Assembly: GCF_015207105.1 (NCBI RefSeq)
Contig: NZ_JADEXO010000003.1
Location: forward strand, 62,001-126,000
From: a cf. Phormidesmis sp. LEGE 11477
GTDB lineage: Bacteria > Cyanobacteriota > Cyanobacteriia > Phormidesmidales > Phormidesmidaceae
DNA: 64,000 nucleotides
Direction of reading: 5' to 3'
Under the pieces are notes generated by a model. That model had not been told where the DNA came from. It ran no database searches and saw nothing but the letters and a program-made list of their open reading frames with translations. Numbering within the stretch: position 1 is the stretch's first letter; each line of letters opens with the position of its first letter. Made by a program: the position numbers and the translations under genes. Of this stretch, positions 8,894-18,198 are shown piece after piece.

Positions 8894-9544
8894 CTAAAAG
8901 GAAGGTTTTGAACTGGGGTTGGTTGCTGCTCTGTCTAGGTTTTTGCTAGCCGCTGTATAGGTTGGATCGAGATCGAGCGCGACGCGATAGTTCTTCAGCG
9001 CTTCTGAGCGATCGCCCCCTGCCTCTAACAGTTCGCCTAGTAAATTGAAGCCAGCCGCATTCTCGGGATGACTGCCAATACACTGCTTAACGATTGCGAT
9101 CGCATCCTCATACTTGCCCTCACCTGCTAACTGGCGAGCATTGGTAACCTGCGCGTCATAGTCGCCGCTCTCTACCGCCTCTCTTTCTAGAACGCGACTG
9201 ACTAGCTCACGCAGCTCACTCGGTGTAAACGGCTTTTGCAAATAGTCAACTGCGCCTAGCTTCATCGCATCGACAGCGTTATCGACCGAGCCATGCGCTG
9301 AAACCATGATTACTTTTAGCGAAGGCTGCTGCGCGATCGCCTTTTGCAATACCTCGATGCCGTCCATCCCAGGCATTTGAATATCTAACAGCAGCAGATC
9401 GGCAGGTGTTTCCTTTAGCTGCTCTAGGGCAGTACTACCATCGACAGCAGTAGAAACCTTGTAGCCTTGAGAGGAAAGCGCCTGGCTAATTGTTAAGCGA
9501 ATGCTTTTCTCATCATCAGCGACTAAAATACTAGAGTTAGGCAT
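8894..9544 (-). CDS. Response regulator, REC domain plus TPR repeats
   Basis: 216 residues. The receiver domain (1-120) carries the acidic pair Asp10/Asp11, the phospho-acceptor Asp54 in LLLLDIQMPGMDG and Lys104 in LQKPF. Residues about 130-210 contain two tetratricopeptide-like helical pairs (AGFNLLGELLEAGGDRSEALKNY type). There is no DNA-binding output domain, so signalling is probably by protein-protein contact. It lies 11 bp downstream of a histidine kinase gene on the same strand and is very likely its partner. Confidence 0.92.
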   Translation of the reverse strand: MPNSSILVADDEKSIRLTISQALSSQGYKVSTAVDGSTALEQLKETPADLLLLDIQMPGMDGIEVLQKAIAQQPSLKVIMVSAHGSVDNAVDAMKLGAVDYLQKPFTPSELRELVSRVLEREAVESGDYDAQVTNARQLAGEGKYEDAIAIVKQCIGSHPENAAGFNLLGELLEAGGDRSEALKNYRVALDLDPTYTAASKNLDRAATNPSSKPSF

Positions 9545-9555
9545 CGATCATATCC

Positions 9556-11433
9556 TCATGCGGGGGTAGAAGAAGTAACAGGAAGTGTGAAAGTAAACGT
9601 GCTACCTTGACCAGGGGTTGAATCAACCCAAATTGTACCGCCATGTGCCTTAATAATCTCCTTACAAATGGCGAGTCCTAACCCGGTACCGCCCACGTCT
9701 TTTTCGGTTTTGACCTGCACGAACTTGTCGAAGATCTTGGTCTGATAGGCCGGGTCAATGCCAGGCCCGTCATCAATCACGGCAATCGATATCCAAGTGC
9801 CATGACGTCTGGTCATGATTTTAATAGTCTCTTTGGCGTAGCGCAGCGCGTTAGCAATCAGGTTGGTCATCACCCACGTAATTTTGTTGATATCTGCCTC
9901 TACATGAGGTAAGTTACTGGCCGTTTGACTGGTGACTTCAATCTGTTTGTCTTCTGCTTGAATCTTTAATAGGTCGATTGCTTTTTCGACTAGCGCTTTA
10001 GGATCTACCGTTGCTTTTTCCATCTCTAGCTTGCCAGATTCAATCTTAGAAAGATCTAGCAGGTCATTGACTAACTCTCGCAGCCGCTCTACATCCTCTT
10101 GCGCGGTCTGCAAAAGCGCCTGTTCATTCTCAGAGAGTTTTGTCTTAGCCGTTTCTGTTAGCAAGTTGATACTCATTGCCATACCGGTCAGCGGCGTTCG
10201 CAGCTCGTGAGAAGCGGTCATGACAAATTCACTTTTGAGCTGGTCTAACTGTTTTAGGTTGGTGACATTTTGTAGCAGTAGAACAACCCCTAGTCGGCGG
10301 TTGTCTGGCGTTGTTACCGGCGTGGCCAAATATTGATAGTGCTCGACGCTGCCCCGTTCAACCGTCAGCTCGGCGCATCTGGTGTTGTCATCTGCTGTCT
10401 CGAACTCTGTGGCGTCAGCGTCTGCTGTCTGAGTCCCTGCTGGCAGTACAGGCGTTTGAGACTCTGCAACAGACTGAATCTGGCTATATAGCGTGCGATC
10501 GTCAATAATCTCTAGGCAGTGACGGCCTTGAGCCAGCTCCGGCTTAGTGCCAAATATAGTAGCAGCCACTGGATTAATTGCAACAATATGGAGCTGACCA
10601 TCGACGACGACAATGCCATCACTCAAACTGTAGATGATCGCTTCGCTGCGCTGCTTTTCGGCCACTACTTTATCCAAGTTCAGCGCCTTAAATGCCTGAA
10701 GCCGCTGGCTCATAATGTTGATTTCGTCGGCTAGCTGGCCGAGTTCGTCTCTAGAGGCGATCGCCAGCTTGACATCATAGTTACCGCTCGCAATTTGCTC
10801 GGTGGCCTCTTGAATGGCCTCGACCGGTCGAATCAGATTACGTGAAAGCAGCCAGCTAATGATAAAACCGACGGCAGCAGCGCTGAGTCCGGCAGTGGCG
10901 ACCGACGCGATCGCCTGCCGTGATGTTGCCGCCGCTCGCTCAGCAGCAGCACTCATCGCGCTCTGATTGGTGTCTCTTAGCTCAGCAGCTGAAGCTCGAA
11001 CAATTTGAAATGCCGGGCGCACTGCCTGTTCATACTCATCTGTTCTATTCTCGGGTGCGGCAATTAGCTGATCGACACTGAGCAGATACTCTTCATAAGC
11101 AGTTTCTAGTTCAATAAGAATTTCTGACTCACTCGGTAGCGTAACGTTGTCCTTAGCCCGGCCCAGCCACTGCAAGAACTGCACCTGATACTCACGGAAA
11201 ATAGAGCGCCCTTCTCCCGCATCGCCCAGCAGCAGGATTAACGTTGCGCTATCTTGCCGCTCCAAAGAGTCGATCATGCTATCGGCGGCGCGAATACTGC
11301 GATAGTTCTCTTCCAAGATATCGCCGCTAGCCTGACCCAATCGCCAGAGATTGAAAACGCCCCACAGCCCAACTAGTACAACTAGTGACAGGCTCGCTGC
11401 ATAACCCGATAGAACCTTCGCCTGGAGTTTCAT
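9556..11433 (-). CDS. Membrane sensor histidine kinase (HAMP-PAS-HisKA-HATPase)
   Basis: 625 residues. Order: TM helix at about 7-30, extracytoplasmic helical sensor at about 31-178 (four-helix-bundle type), second TM at about 178-198, HAMP at about 198-250, PAS-like domain at about 265-370, HisKA with His409 in SHELRTPLTGM, and HATPase_c with N (NLIANALRY), G1 (DDGPGIDP) and G2 (GGTGLGLAICKEI) boxes. It heads a two-gene unit with the REC-TPR regulator. The signal sensed is unknown. Neighbouring K+ transport genes on the same strand make an ionic or osmotic signal possible, but nothing in the sequence proves it. Confidence 0.93.
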   Translation of the reverse strand: MKLQAKVLSGYAASLSLVVLVGLWGVFNLWRLGQASGDILEENYRSIRAADSMIDSLERQDSATLILLLGDAGEGRSIFREYQVQFLQWLGRAKDNVTLPSESEILIELETAYEEYLLSVDQLIAAPENRTDEYEQAVRPAFQIVRASAAELRDTNQSAMSAAAERAAATSRQAIASVATAGLSAAAVGFIISWLLSRNLIRPVEAIQEATEQIASGNYDVKLAIASRDELGQLADEINIMSQRLQAFKALNLDKVVAEKQRSEAIIYSLSDGIVVVDGQLHIVAINPVAATIFGTKPELAQGRHCLEIIDDRTLYSQIQSVAESQTPVLPAGTQTADADATEFETADDNTRCAELTVERGSVEHYQYLATPVTTPDNRRLGVVLLLQNVTNLKQLDQLKSEFVMTASHELRTPLTGMAMSINLLTETAKTKLSENEQALLQTAQEDVERLRELVNDLLDLSKIESGKLEMEKATVDPKALVEKAIDLLKIQAEDKQIEVTSQTASNLPHVEADINKITWVMTNLIANALRYAKETIKIMTRRHGTWISIAVIDDGPGIDPAYQTKIFDKFVQVKTEKDVGGTGLGLAICKEIIKAHGGTIWVDSTPGQGSTFTFTLPVTSSTPA

Positions 11434-11522
11434 AGATAACCTAGGTCTGCGTGCAGATCAGTATATCGAAGTTGATGACAGCTAGATGATTTCCACACGT
11501 CACACAGGCTTCAACCTCTGCT

Positions 11523-11563
11523 AAAAAATGCTGTGCTCTGAATGCCTAGAGGCTCTGAGCACA
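11523..11563 (-). terminator. Intrinsic terminator of the lipid-kinase-like gene
   Basis: Read on the minus strand, TGTGCTC and GAGCACA (plus positions 57-63 and 32-38 after 11500) form a 7-bp stem. The 18-nt loop contains a further small GCC/GGC stem. After GC and A come six T residues (plus 11523-11528). It lies about 80 bp past the stop at 11645. Confidence 0.65.
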
Positions 11564-11644
11564 AATGTTTTGACCAAAAAGACAGTGGCGAGAGTAGTCT
11601 AGTGCGCCCGCTATTACCGCTACCTATCAGCGCTATCTTCAGCG

Positions 11645-12601
11645 CTATTTGTATTGAATTTCTAGCTCTGGTAAATCTTCTAATTTCTCTAACGGATCGA
11701 AGTTACCATTCGCCGGGGTCATCAGCATTAGTCCATCGGGAATGCAGTAAATGTCGAGTGGGGTAGGCCCAATCATTTCACCATCTAGAACTACTTCTTG
11801 TTCAGGATCTGTTGTGATTTTGACCGAGCTGCAGCGAAAGTAGCCAACGTCTTCTCTTTTGGTAGAGCGCTTGTTAAGGGCTGTTTGAAACAGATTATAG
11901 GAAGCGGCGATCGCCCCGCCGGTTCCTTCGGGCGCAAAGATAGTGACATCTAGTAACCCATCGTAGGGCACCACCCCGGAAGGGCCTTGCGCCAGCACCG
12001 AAGTAGCGGGTGCAACATTAGCAACCGTAATCCCAGAGGCTCTCACCGTGATGATTCGATCGGGCGTTTCCATTACCGCCTTGAAGGTATCTAGCTCTTG
12101 CACCTGCCGAAAGGCTGAGAGGATATAGGCGGCGCTACCAATTTTGTTCTTGAGCTGACGGTTGGCCTGAGAGATCACGTCTGCTTCTAGTCCGATGCCT
12201 GCTAGCAGCAGCAGCGGCTGATCGTTACAGCTAGCAACGTCAATGCTGTGAGGATTGCCCGTTAGGATCGTCCGACAGGCTTCACGCAGGTCGTTCGAGA
12301 TGCTAAAAGCTGCTGCGATCGCGTTCGCTGTTCCTCTAGGCACAATGCCCAATGTTGTATCAGTCTTGATCAAAGCGCCAGCCACTGCCGAGACAGTGCC
12401 ATCTCCACCCGAAGCGATCACGCAGTCAGCACCTTTACTCACGGCTAATTTAGCTAATTTTTTAGCCGGATCTTCCTTGGTCGTTTCTAAAACGGTCAAC
12501 GACGCATTTGGCTCTATCTCGCTGCGAATGAGGGCAAGATCCTCCTCAGGGTTTCCTTGACCAGAGACAGGATTGAAAATCAGATAAATGTTATTGAACA
12601 T
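11645..12601 (-). CDS. Diacylglycerol kinase-like lipid kinase (YegS/BmrU family)
   Basis: 318 residues. The N-terminal DAGK catalytic domain shows the NPVSGQG nucleotide-binding strand and the GGDGT motif at 65-69, followed by GIVPRGTANAIAAAF. The C-terminal beta-sandwich lobe (about 130-300) contains VVPYDGLLDVTIFAPEG and VVLDGEMIGPTPL, typical of the YegS/BmrU family. It is expected to phosphorylate a lipid such as diacylglycerol at the membrane surface. It starts with ATG at 12601 and appears monocistronic, with its own terminator. Confidence 0.9.
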   Translation of the reverse strand: MFNNIYLIFNPVSGQGNPEEDLALIRSEIEPNASLTVLETTKEDPAKKLAKLAVSKGADCVIASGGDGTVSAVAGALIKTDTTLGIVPRGTANAIAAAFSISNDLREACRTILTGNPHSIDVASCNDQPLLLLAGIGLEADVISQANRQLKNKIGSAAYILSAFRQVQELDTFKAVMETPDRIITVRASGITVANVAPATSVLAQGPSGVVPYDGLLDVTIFAPEGTGGAIAASYNLFQTALNKRSTKREDVGYFRCSSVKITTDPEQEVVLDGEMIGPTPLDIYCIPDGLMLMTPANGNFDPLEKLEDLPELEIQYK

Positions 12602-12928
12602 ATAGCTTTCGAAGAGTTGCTTGGTAAATTCTCATCGACTAAAACCTTTACAGGGCAACAGGCAACTCTTCCCGCAACGGTAGGAACCCGAGTCGTCGTA
12701 CGGCGCTAGGGAACTAGCAGCCATTAGATGCCTCCAGTGGGTAATGACAACAAAGCCATAGCAGAGTCTGCATAGAATAAAATATATGCTAATTGTTATC
12801 TTCTATACATAGACACAGAATAGATAGACACTTATTAAGTCAATCGGAGTAGATATAGCAATGCGTGGATGTATTCGCGCAGTCGTCTTGGTGCGCGAAT
12901 CTGACAGCATTTGTGACCGCTTGGAAAA
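12602..12928. other. Intergenic region with 9-bp hairpin and a possible 24-residue ORF
   Basis: The region holds the promoter of the lipid-kinase gene on one side and the 3' end of the DUF2993 gene on the other. ATTCGCGCA (12873-12881) and TGCGCGAAT (12892-12900) form a perfect 9-bp hairpin with a 10-nt loop. A 24-codon plus-strand ORF starts with ATG at 12861 and runs over the hairpin to a TGA at 12933-12935. An AT-rich stretch at 12778-12840 could be a promoter. Coding potential is unproven. Confidence 0.4.
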
Positions 12929-13669
12929 CTACTGAGGAGAAAAGCTAGCAGGATCGCCGATCACTTCCATGCCGATGCTTTCTCCGGCGGCGACTACAGA
13001 GGCAATCTCTACATCCACTGGCAGATCCTTGAGATCCGCTAGCGGGTTGATAGCGTCAGAGAGACGGCTTGCTGCGATCGCACTGACATCGATACCTGCT
13101 GCGCTCACGCTATCCACCTCAAAGCGAAGCTGAGTATCACGGCCCACTAGCTCGCCACCCACATCAACTGTAATCCCGCTAGGCAAGGCAAACTGGTCGA
13201 TTTGAGGGCGGATACGAAGCATGGCTCGATCGGGTGCTTGTAGCGTCACTTCAGCTTCTCGAACGTTTCGATAGGTTTCTAAAAAGTCTGATAGATCCGG
13301 CGTTTTAACCACGGCTGTAAGACTGACGTTATCCACACGAGAAAGTCTTTCCGCCTGTTTGTCATAGACGACGCCGGTTAGATTCAAAGCTAGTCGGTCG
13401 ATCACAGGCGCGCCTTCTGGCCGTACCCTTTCACCGACAGCCACAACGCTATCAGCACTTCCTTTACTGGCGTCAAATCCTTCGATCTTCACGTCGTAGC
13501 GCTCGGCAGGACCCACGTACTTAGGGAGCTCGCGCTCAATTCCCTGCTCGACTAGGCTAGACGGTGTGCAGCTAATAACGGATAGTCCACACAGCAGCGC
13601 AGAGAGGCTAACTGTTAGCCGGGCTGTTGAGCTATGAACTTCTCTCTTTTTTGGGTTTGCGGTGACCAT
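12929..13669 (-). CDS. DUF2993 (LmeA-like) lipoprotein
   Basis: 246 residues. It has a lipoprotein signal (LSALLCGLSVISC, lipobox V-I-S-C). The mature part begins LVEQGIERELPKYVGPAERYDVKIEGFD and continues with alternating strands ending in LKDLPVDVEIASVVAAGESIGMEVIGD, the usual pattern of cyanobacterial DUF2993 proteins. Actinobacterial LmeA of this family binds phospholipids, so an envelope lipid-binding role is plausible. It starts with ATG at 13669 and is divergent from the TIGR02587 gene. Confidence 0.82.
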   Translation of the reverse strand: MVTANPKKREVHSSTARLTVSLSALLCGLSVISCTPSSLVEQGIERELPKYVGPAERYDVKIEGFDASKGSADSVVAVGERVRPEGAPVIDRLALNLTGVVYDKQAERLSRVDNVSLTAVVKTPDLSDFLETYRNVREAEVTLQAPDRAMLRIRPQIDQFALPSGITVDVGGELVGRDTQLRFEVDSVSAAGIDVSAIAASRLSDAINPLADLKDLPVDVEIASVVAAGESIGMEVIGDPASFSPQ

Positions 13670-14047
13670 AGTCCCCTTTGTTTAAAGTAGGCGCTGCTGA
13701 GTAAACGCTCGATTGACAGATCGGAGGGCTGCTCAGGTGCTCGGGTACAAGCTGATGCTGGGGCTACACTCTAAACCCTTAGGCAAGTGTGCTTGGAGAT
13801 TGCGCTTAGAAAGTGAACTCAGAACAAGCTGAGTGGTAAAAGTATCGATCTAGCCCTAACTTAATCTGGCTTTCGCATCAACTCAATTCGTATCAATTTA
13901 ACTTGTAGCTTGAACCTAATTTACCCTCAAGCTAGATCATTCCATCACGGCTAGCTATGAACCTGCACTAATTGCTCTCATAGTATTAACGAACCGTTAT
14001 AAAAGTACAATTAAGAAACGGTTGGATGGACTTGTCAAAAAGATCTT
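13670..14047. promoter_or_regulatory. Divergent promoter region with AACCGTT/AACGGTT inverted repeat
   Basis: 378 bp between the DUF2993 gene (minus) and the TIGR02587 gene (plus). AACCGTT (13992-13998) and AACGGTT (14017-14023) are inverted copies separated by 18 bp and end 24 bp before the start codon, in the position of an operator. The interior is AT-rich (TTATAAAAGTACAATTAAG). No gene is apparent. Confidence 0.45.
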
Positions 14048-14923
14048 ATGTGGGTAGCTGAGCTGCGGGCAATTTTGCGAGGAGCAGCGGGAAGCTTTTT
14101 GTTTGGCATTCCGCTGCTCTACACCGTCGAAGTCTGGTCGATTGGTTCTTCTACTAATCCGCTGCGGCTGCTATTGGTGCAGGCGGTGACCTTCTTCGTG
14201 GTGCTGTTACTTACTCAGATAGAGGGCTTTAGGCGATCGCTATCGATCGAGCCTCTAGAAACGGTACTAGAGAGTATTGAGGCGTTAGGCATTGGCATCA
14301 TCTGCGCGGCGATCGCACTGCTTTTACTCCGTCGCATCACGCTAGAAACGCCTTTATCCGAAGCCCTAGGCAAGCTTATCTTTGAGGGCGTGCCGTTCTC
14401 TTTGGGGGTGACGCTAGCGAGATCTACGCTAGAAAGGCGTCGTTCTGATCAGCGGCGGACGCTGAGCACTGATTCGGCGCTGACGGTCAATTTGCGAAAA
14501 ACGATGAAAAACTCGATTGGCAGCGCCCTAGGCAATACGCTAATCGATATAGATGCCACCTTGATTGGGGCCATTGTGATCGCCTTTAGCATTGCACCCA
14601 CCGAAGAAATTGCGATTATTGCCGCTGGTATGCCTCCTTGGTGGCTGCTGCTGGTGATGAGCGCCTCTTTGACTATCTCCTATATCATTGTGTTCGCTTC
14701 AGGGTTTACAGATCGCACCGAGCGAACGCAAAGGGGGCTGTTGCTCAGTCCGATTACTGAGACGCTGCTGGCTTACATTGTGGTGCTAGCCGCCTCAACG
14801 CTGATGCTGGTTTTCTTTCAGCAGTTGACTGGCAACGATCCTTGGCAGGAATGGCTGGGCGATGCGATTGTTTTGGGTCTGCCTGCTTCGGTGGGCGGCG
14901 CAGCGGGTCGTATTTTGGCATGA
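14048..14923 (+). CDS. TIGR02587 family integral membrane protein
   Basis: 291 residues with about seven hydrophobic segments. I recognise it as TIGR02587, a membrane protein of unknown function reported to occur as a two-gene unit with TIGR02588, and the next gene is indeed a TIGR02588 protein. Visible features are an N-terminal ELRAILRGAAGSFLFGIPLLYT segment and a central LRKTMKNSIGSALGNTLIDIDATLIGA segment; the protein ends in VLGLPASVGGAAGRIL. The start is ATG at 14048, with no strong ribosome site. No enzymatic motif is visible. Confidence 0.85.
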   Translation: MWVAELRAILRGAAGSFLFGIPLLYTVEVWSIGSSTNPLRLLLVQAVTFFVVLLLTQIEGFRRSLSIEPLETVLESIEALGIGIICAAIALLLLRRITLETPLSEALGKLIFEGVPFSLGVTLARSTLERRRSDQRRTLSTDSALTVNLRKTMKNSIGSALGNTLIDIDATLIGAIVIAFSIAPTEEIAIIAAGMPPWWLLLVMSASLTISYIIVFASGFTDRTERTQRGLLLSPITETLLAYIVVLAASTLMLVFFQQLTGNDPWQEWLGDAIVLGLPASVGGAAGRILA

Positions 14924-14956
14924 TGTTGCTTATAGATAGCTTAAGCGTGGGGGGAT

Positions 14957-15415
14957 ATGGCTGAAGTTGACGCCACTAAGATCGAGACATCGACAGGTGA
15001 GGTACTGACCGAAGGCGTCCCAGCAGTAGAAGCATCAGGCGCGCGATCGCTGGCTGAATGGCTCACTCTAGCGATTTCATCTCTGGTCCTACTCCTGATC
15101 GTCTTCCTGGTTCTGTACGACTGGCAGCTCGGCAAGAATCTACCGCCCGCTTTTCAAGTAGAGGTCAGCGAAACCAGCAGACTGACAGCAGATCGATACT
15201 ACGTGCCGTTCACCCTCAAGAATACAGGTGGGCGAATTGCTAGAACGGTTCAAGTAACGGCAGAACTGACCCTCCCTGACGGCAGCGACGAGACCGGAGA
15301 ACAACAGTTTGACTTTCTATCTGGCAACGAACAAAAGCAAGGGGGATTTGTCTTCGACCATGACCCTCAAACAGGAGAGCTGGTAGTGCGAGTGGCCAGC
15401 TTTGGACTGCCATAA
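14957..15415 (+). CDS. TIGR02588 family protein
   Basis: 152 residues, 33 bp after the TIGR02587 gene on the same strand. One TM helix at about 34-55 (LTLAISSLVLLLIVFLVLY) is followed by an extracytoplasmic beta-rich domain of about 95 residues. That domain contains RYYVPFTLKNTGGRIARTVQVTAEL, an immunoglobulin-like or CARDB-type strand pattern. The family is known only as the partner of TIGR02587, so the two probably form a membrane complex. Function unknown. Confidence 0.83.
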   Translation: MAEVDATKIETSTGEVLTEGVPAVEASGARSLAEWLTLAISSLVLLLIVFLVLYDWQLGKNLPPAFQVEVSETSRLTADRYYVPFTLKNTGGRIARTVQVTAELTLPDGSDETGEQQFDFLSGNEQKQGGFVFDHDPQTGELVVRVASFGLP

Positions 15416-15431
15416 ACGCTGCCAAACCAGA

Positions 15432-16154
15432 CTACGCCGTTTTTTCGTCCATCTCTGCGTCTAGGTCGGCTTCTATCAAATAGTCTTCTAACAGGCCATC
15501 GACCCTTTGCTGCTGGTCGGCTGGGATGCTGAGCATCAGATAGCGACGCGACAAGAAGGTGCGGGGTATGGTTTTGAGGATTAAAGTATTCGGTTTGTCA
15601 TCGTCCCAGCCAAAAGCTTGAATGCGCTCCCAGGGCTGCCAGGCGAACAGATAGGAGAGACCGTTTTCTCTAATTTCTAGTCGGCTACAGCCCAGCAAAA
15701 TAAATAACAGCGCCAGACTCCACCAAAAGGCTAGCTCGACGGCCCCAGAAATGATCCCGCCGAGAGTAACTAAGCTACCGGTAAACTGATCGAGCCGAGA
15801 GATCGTAATGGCGATCGCCAGCCCTACTTGAAACAGCCCCAGCCACAGCAGTACTTTGCTTTGCAAGGTGTTGCCCAATCGCAGCAGCAGATCGCCTGCC
15901 TGCTTTTTTCGCAGCGGCCAGCTCGCCATCCAGATCACCGCACCCGCCGCATACAGTCCATACAGAGCCACTAGGCCATATCGCCCCGCAAAAGCCAGCA
16001 CCAGCGGCAGCAAAAGTCCGATCGCAACAGCAGGCGCAGCATGTACAAGGCTACGGCGAGCTGAGCGCGATCCTAGCACTCTACTCAAGGCAAAGTAGCC
16101 CAGACTGAAGGTAAAGGCGACTATCAGTAGAAGCAAGACTAGATTCGCTGCCAT
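15432..16154 (-). CDS. Cyanobacterial membrane protein (DUF5673-like)
   Basis: 240 residues with four to five TM helices in the first 170, then a soluble tail. The tail (LEIRENGLSYLFAWQPWERIQAFGWDD, then LSIPADQQQRVDGLLEDYL) resembles the membrane-associated sensor-like tail of DUF5673 proteins, an assignment I make with caution. It is convergent with TIGR02588, with only 16 bp between the stop codons. No function can be proposed. Confidence 0.72.
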   Translation of the reverse strand: MAANLVLLLLIVAFTFSLGYFALSRVLGSRSARRSLVHAAPAVAIGLLLPLVLAFAGRYGLVALYGLYAAGAVIWMASWPLRKKQAGDLLLRLGNTLQSKVLLWLGLFQVGLAIAITISRLDQFTGSLVTLGGIISGAVELAFWWSLALLFILLGCSRLEIRENGLSYLFAWQPWERIQAFGWDDDKPNTLILKTIPRTFLSRRYLMLSIPADQQQRVDGLLEDYLIEADLDAEMDEKTA

Positions 16155-16189
16155 GCCTACGCTCTATTCCTAAGTTTGGGTCTCAGCTT

Positions 16190-16231
16190 TTGGTTCTAAG
16201 TTTTTGGTTCTAAAGCTTTGGTTCTAAAGCT
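16190..16231. repeat. 14-bp tandem repeat, three units
   Basis: Units begin TTGGTTCTAA and span 16190-16203, 16204-16217 and 16218-16231. They lie in the 187-bp gap upstream of the 15432-16154 membrane-protein gene. Confidence 0.8.
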
Positions 16232-16341
16232 TTTTAGCTGTAGGCAAGCCTACCACGTCACTCTGCTCAGACGACATTTCTCACAGACACAACCTATTGG
16301 CCCTCATGCATTAGCGGTTAACTGGTTATCACCCGATTCTC

Positions 16342-17889
16342 TCAGCGCTCGATGGTTTCTTCTAGCGACTGCCGGATTGCTTCGGTAAGGTCAGCGACGG
16401 CAATGCGGCCTGCGCGTCTGTTTTGCTGATAGTCGGCGAGGCGATCGCTAACACAAATAGGCGGCTGCACCGTCATTGTCACCCAGCGTTTTCCCAGCCG
16501 AGGCCGACCAGTACCGCGCCCTTTAATATCTAGTTTTAGAATGCTATCTAGTTTCAAAATGCTTGTGCGATCGCCTAGCTTAGTCACCAGATCAAACATC
16601 AGCATCGCCATCTCAGCGCAACGCTCAAAAGAAGGCTTTTCCTTTAAATACTCACCGTCTGCTGCCACAAAGCTTTCCACAACGCGCATATGCAATTCTC
16701 TGAGACTAGCTTCCTGAGCCGCCCAATCCGTCAATCCTCTCTCAAAAGGCGAAAGCGTCGAAAGTTCTGGTAAATCCTCACGGTAGATCACCTGCCAGCT
16801 TGCTTCTTCTATGCGCCTGCAGCGATCGACAACAGTCCCTTTACTCGGCAGGTTGAAGAACTGCTCAGCGACCTTCAAAGCACCGTCGAGTAGCGCGCGT
16901 AGTCTGTCGGAGTAGTTTGCCGGATCTAGATCGGCGATCTCAACGTAAGAGAGTTTTTCACTATCCGCAGTCTGGCTCTTATTCTTGTTTTCATTTTTGC
17001 TCTCAGCTTGGTTCTCAGTCTGGCTTTCATCTTTGCTTTCATAGGCATACTGATAGAACCGAGCATAGAAAGCTTCCATCTTTGCCATCAGATAGATGCC
17101 TAGTCTAAGAATGCGTAAATAGCAGTCTTTGTCGGCAGTAGGGGCGAGCGAGCAGGCAAACTGTTCCTCACTAGATAAGCCGCTCTCTTTCTCTAACCTT
17201 GTCAATAAGGTTTGTAGCTGAGGCCAGTAAGCCTGTTCGTAGCGATATTGAATTCCTATAGGAACAATAAAAACTTTCTCAGAGCGGCGATCGCGCTGCA
17301 AATCTTCCGCGCACCAAAAGCCTAACTGCGCTACCCCCGGCTCTAATGGCCCCAACCGCTCGCTGTGGCCATTGGTCGCCCCTTCTGGTGCTACTACCAT
17401 CGGCATCGACCCTTGCGTCATCAGCTTTCTAGCAGCCTTTAGCCCTACCCAGTCAGGCCGTCTCCCTCGACGAATCGGCACGCCGCCAATGCGTGAGAGC
17501 ATCCAGCCTAGCCCTTTGCCAGCCCAAATAGTCATGCCGCGCTCGTACAAAAAATGCGTATGAATCGGCTGCCGTAGTGAGATTCCCTCTGCTTTGGCGG
17601 CCCGCTTCACAGCCCGAGAGCATAGATATAGCCCGGTGAGCGGATCGTCTACCTCCACGTGCCGCACCGCCATCAAAAAGCGCGACTTTCCAGCCTCTAG
17701 CTCGGCATAGAGTTTGACTAACCTTTCTACCTGCTTCACCTCTATTCGACTGATACCCGCTGGCAGCCAGGGACGAATGCGAACCCGCAGTAGAATCGGT
17801 AGCACCCAGTGAATCATCCGCATCACCCAGGGGCTATAGGCGGTAGGAATGAAGGTAAGCGGCGCAGCAGCACGGCGGGTGACAGGCAT
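16342..17889 (-). CDS. Lysophospholipid acyltransferase-family protein (PlsC-like), long form
   Basis: 515 residues. The acyltransferase core lies at about 65-230. It has an HX4D motif, His77 to Asp82 in RHVEVDDPL, a middle block GVPIRRGRRPDW, and PEGATN (168-173) in the place of the FPEGT motif. A hydrophilic linker rich in Glu, Asn, Lys and Ser (about 292-320) separates it from a C-terminal helical domain of about 190 residues that I do not recognise. Long PlsC-like proteins of this type are common in cyanobacteria and may acylate glycerolipids or carotenoid glycosides. The substrate is not deducible here. ATG start at 17889. Confidence 0.85.
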   Translation of the reverse strand: MPVTRRAAAPLTFIPTAYSPWVMRMIHWVLPILLRVRIRPWLPAGISRIEVKQVERLVKLYAELEAGKSRFLMAVRHVEVDDPLTGLYLCSRAVKRAAKAEGISLRQPIHTHFLYERGMTIWAGKGLGWMLSRIGGVPIRRGRRPDWVGLKAARKLMTQGSMPMVVAPEGATNGHSERLGPLEPGVAQLGFWCAEDLQRDRRSEKVFIVPIGIQYRYEQAYWPQLQTLLTRLEKESGLSSEEQFACSLAPTADKDCYLRILRLGIYLMAKMEAFYARFYQYAYESKDESQTENQAESKNENKNKSQTADSEKLSYVEIADLDPANYSDRLRALLDGALKVAEQFFNLPSKGTVVDRCRRIEEASWQVIYREDLPELSTLSPFERGLTDWAAQEASLRELHMRVVESFVAADGEYLKEKPSFERCAEMAMLMFDLVTKLGDRTSILKLDSILKLDIKGRGTGRPRLGKRWVTMTVQPPICVSDRLADYQQNRRAGRIAVADLTEAIRQSLEETIER

Positions 17890-18075
17890 AGAAGAGAAGG
17901 CGGAAGGAACGGATGATGAACGGCAATGAATGACGAACGGCAGAAGTAGGCAGCTAGAAGCCCGCTAGAAGCAGGATAGGACTAATTTAGTGAATTTCTT
18001 GTGTCTTTTTGTGCCTTTATGACGATCGACTAAATGCGTACTTTCGGGCTTGCTTCTGGCAAAGAGTCTATACAG

Positions 18076-18117
18076 AAAGACCAGAGCATTGATGTAAAAA
18101 CTGCCCTGGTCTTTTTT
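18076..18117 (-). terminator. Bidirectional terminator-like hairpin after infC
   Basis: AAAGACCAG (18076-18084) pairs with CTGGTCTTT (18106-18114). The stem extends inward by GCA/TGC after one mismatch. A run of six T follows on the plus strand and three T on the minus strand. Its position 80 bp past the infC stop favours use as the infC terminator. Confidence 0.55.
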
Positions 18118-18198
18118 GCTATGAGATTGTTGAGCGCGAAGATTTTTTGCTTAGATGCTTTGGTCAGGTGCTCTAGTTAGTCGCCTTGGTCAGTCGCT

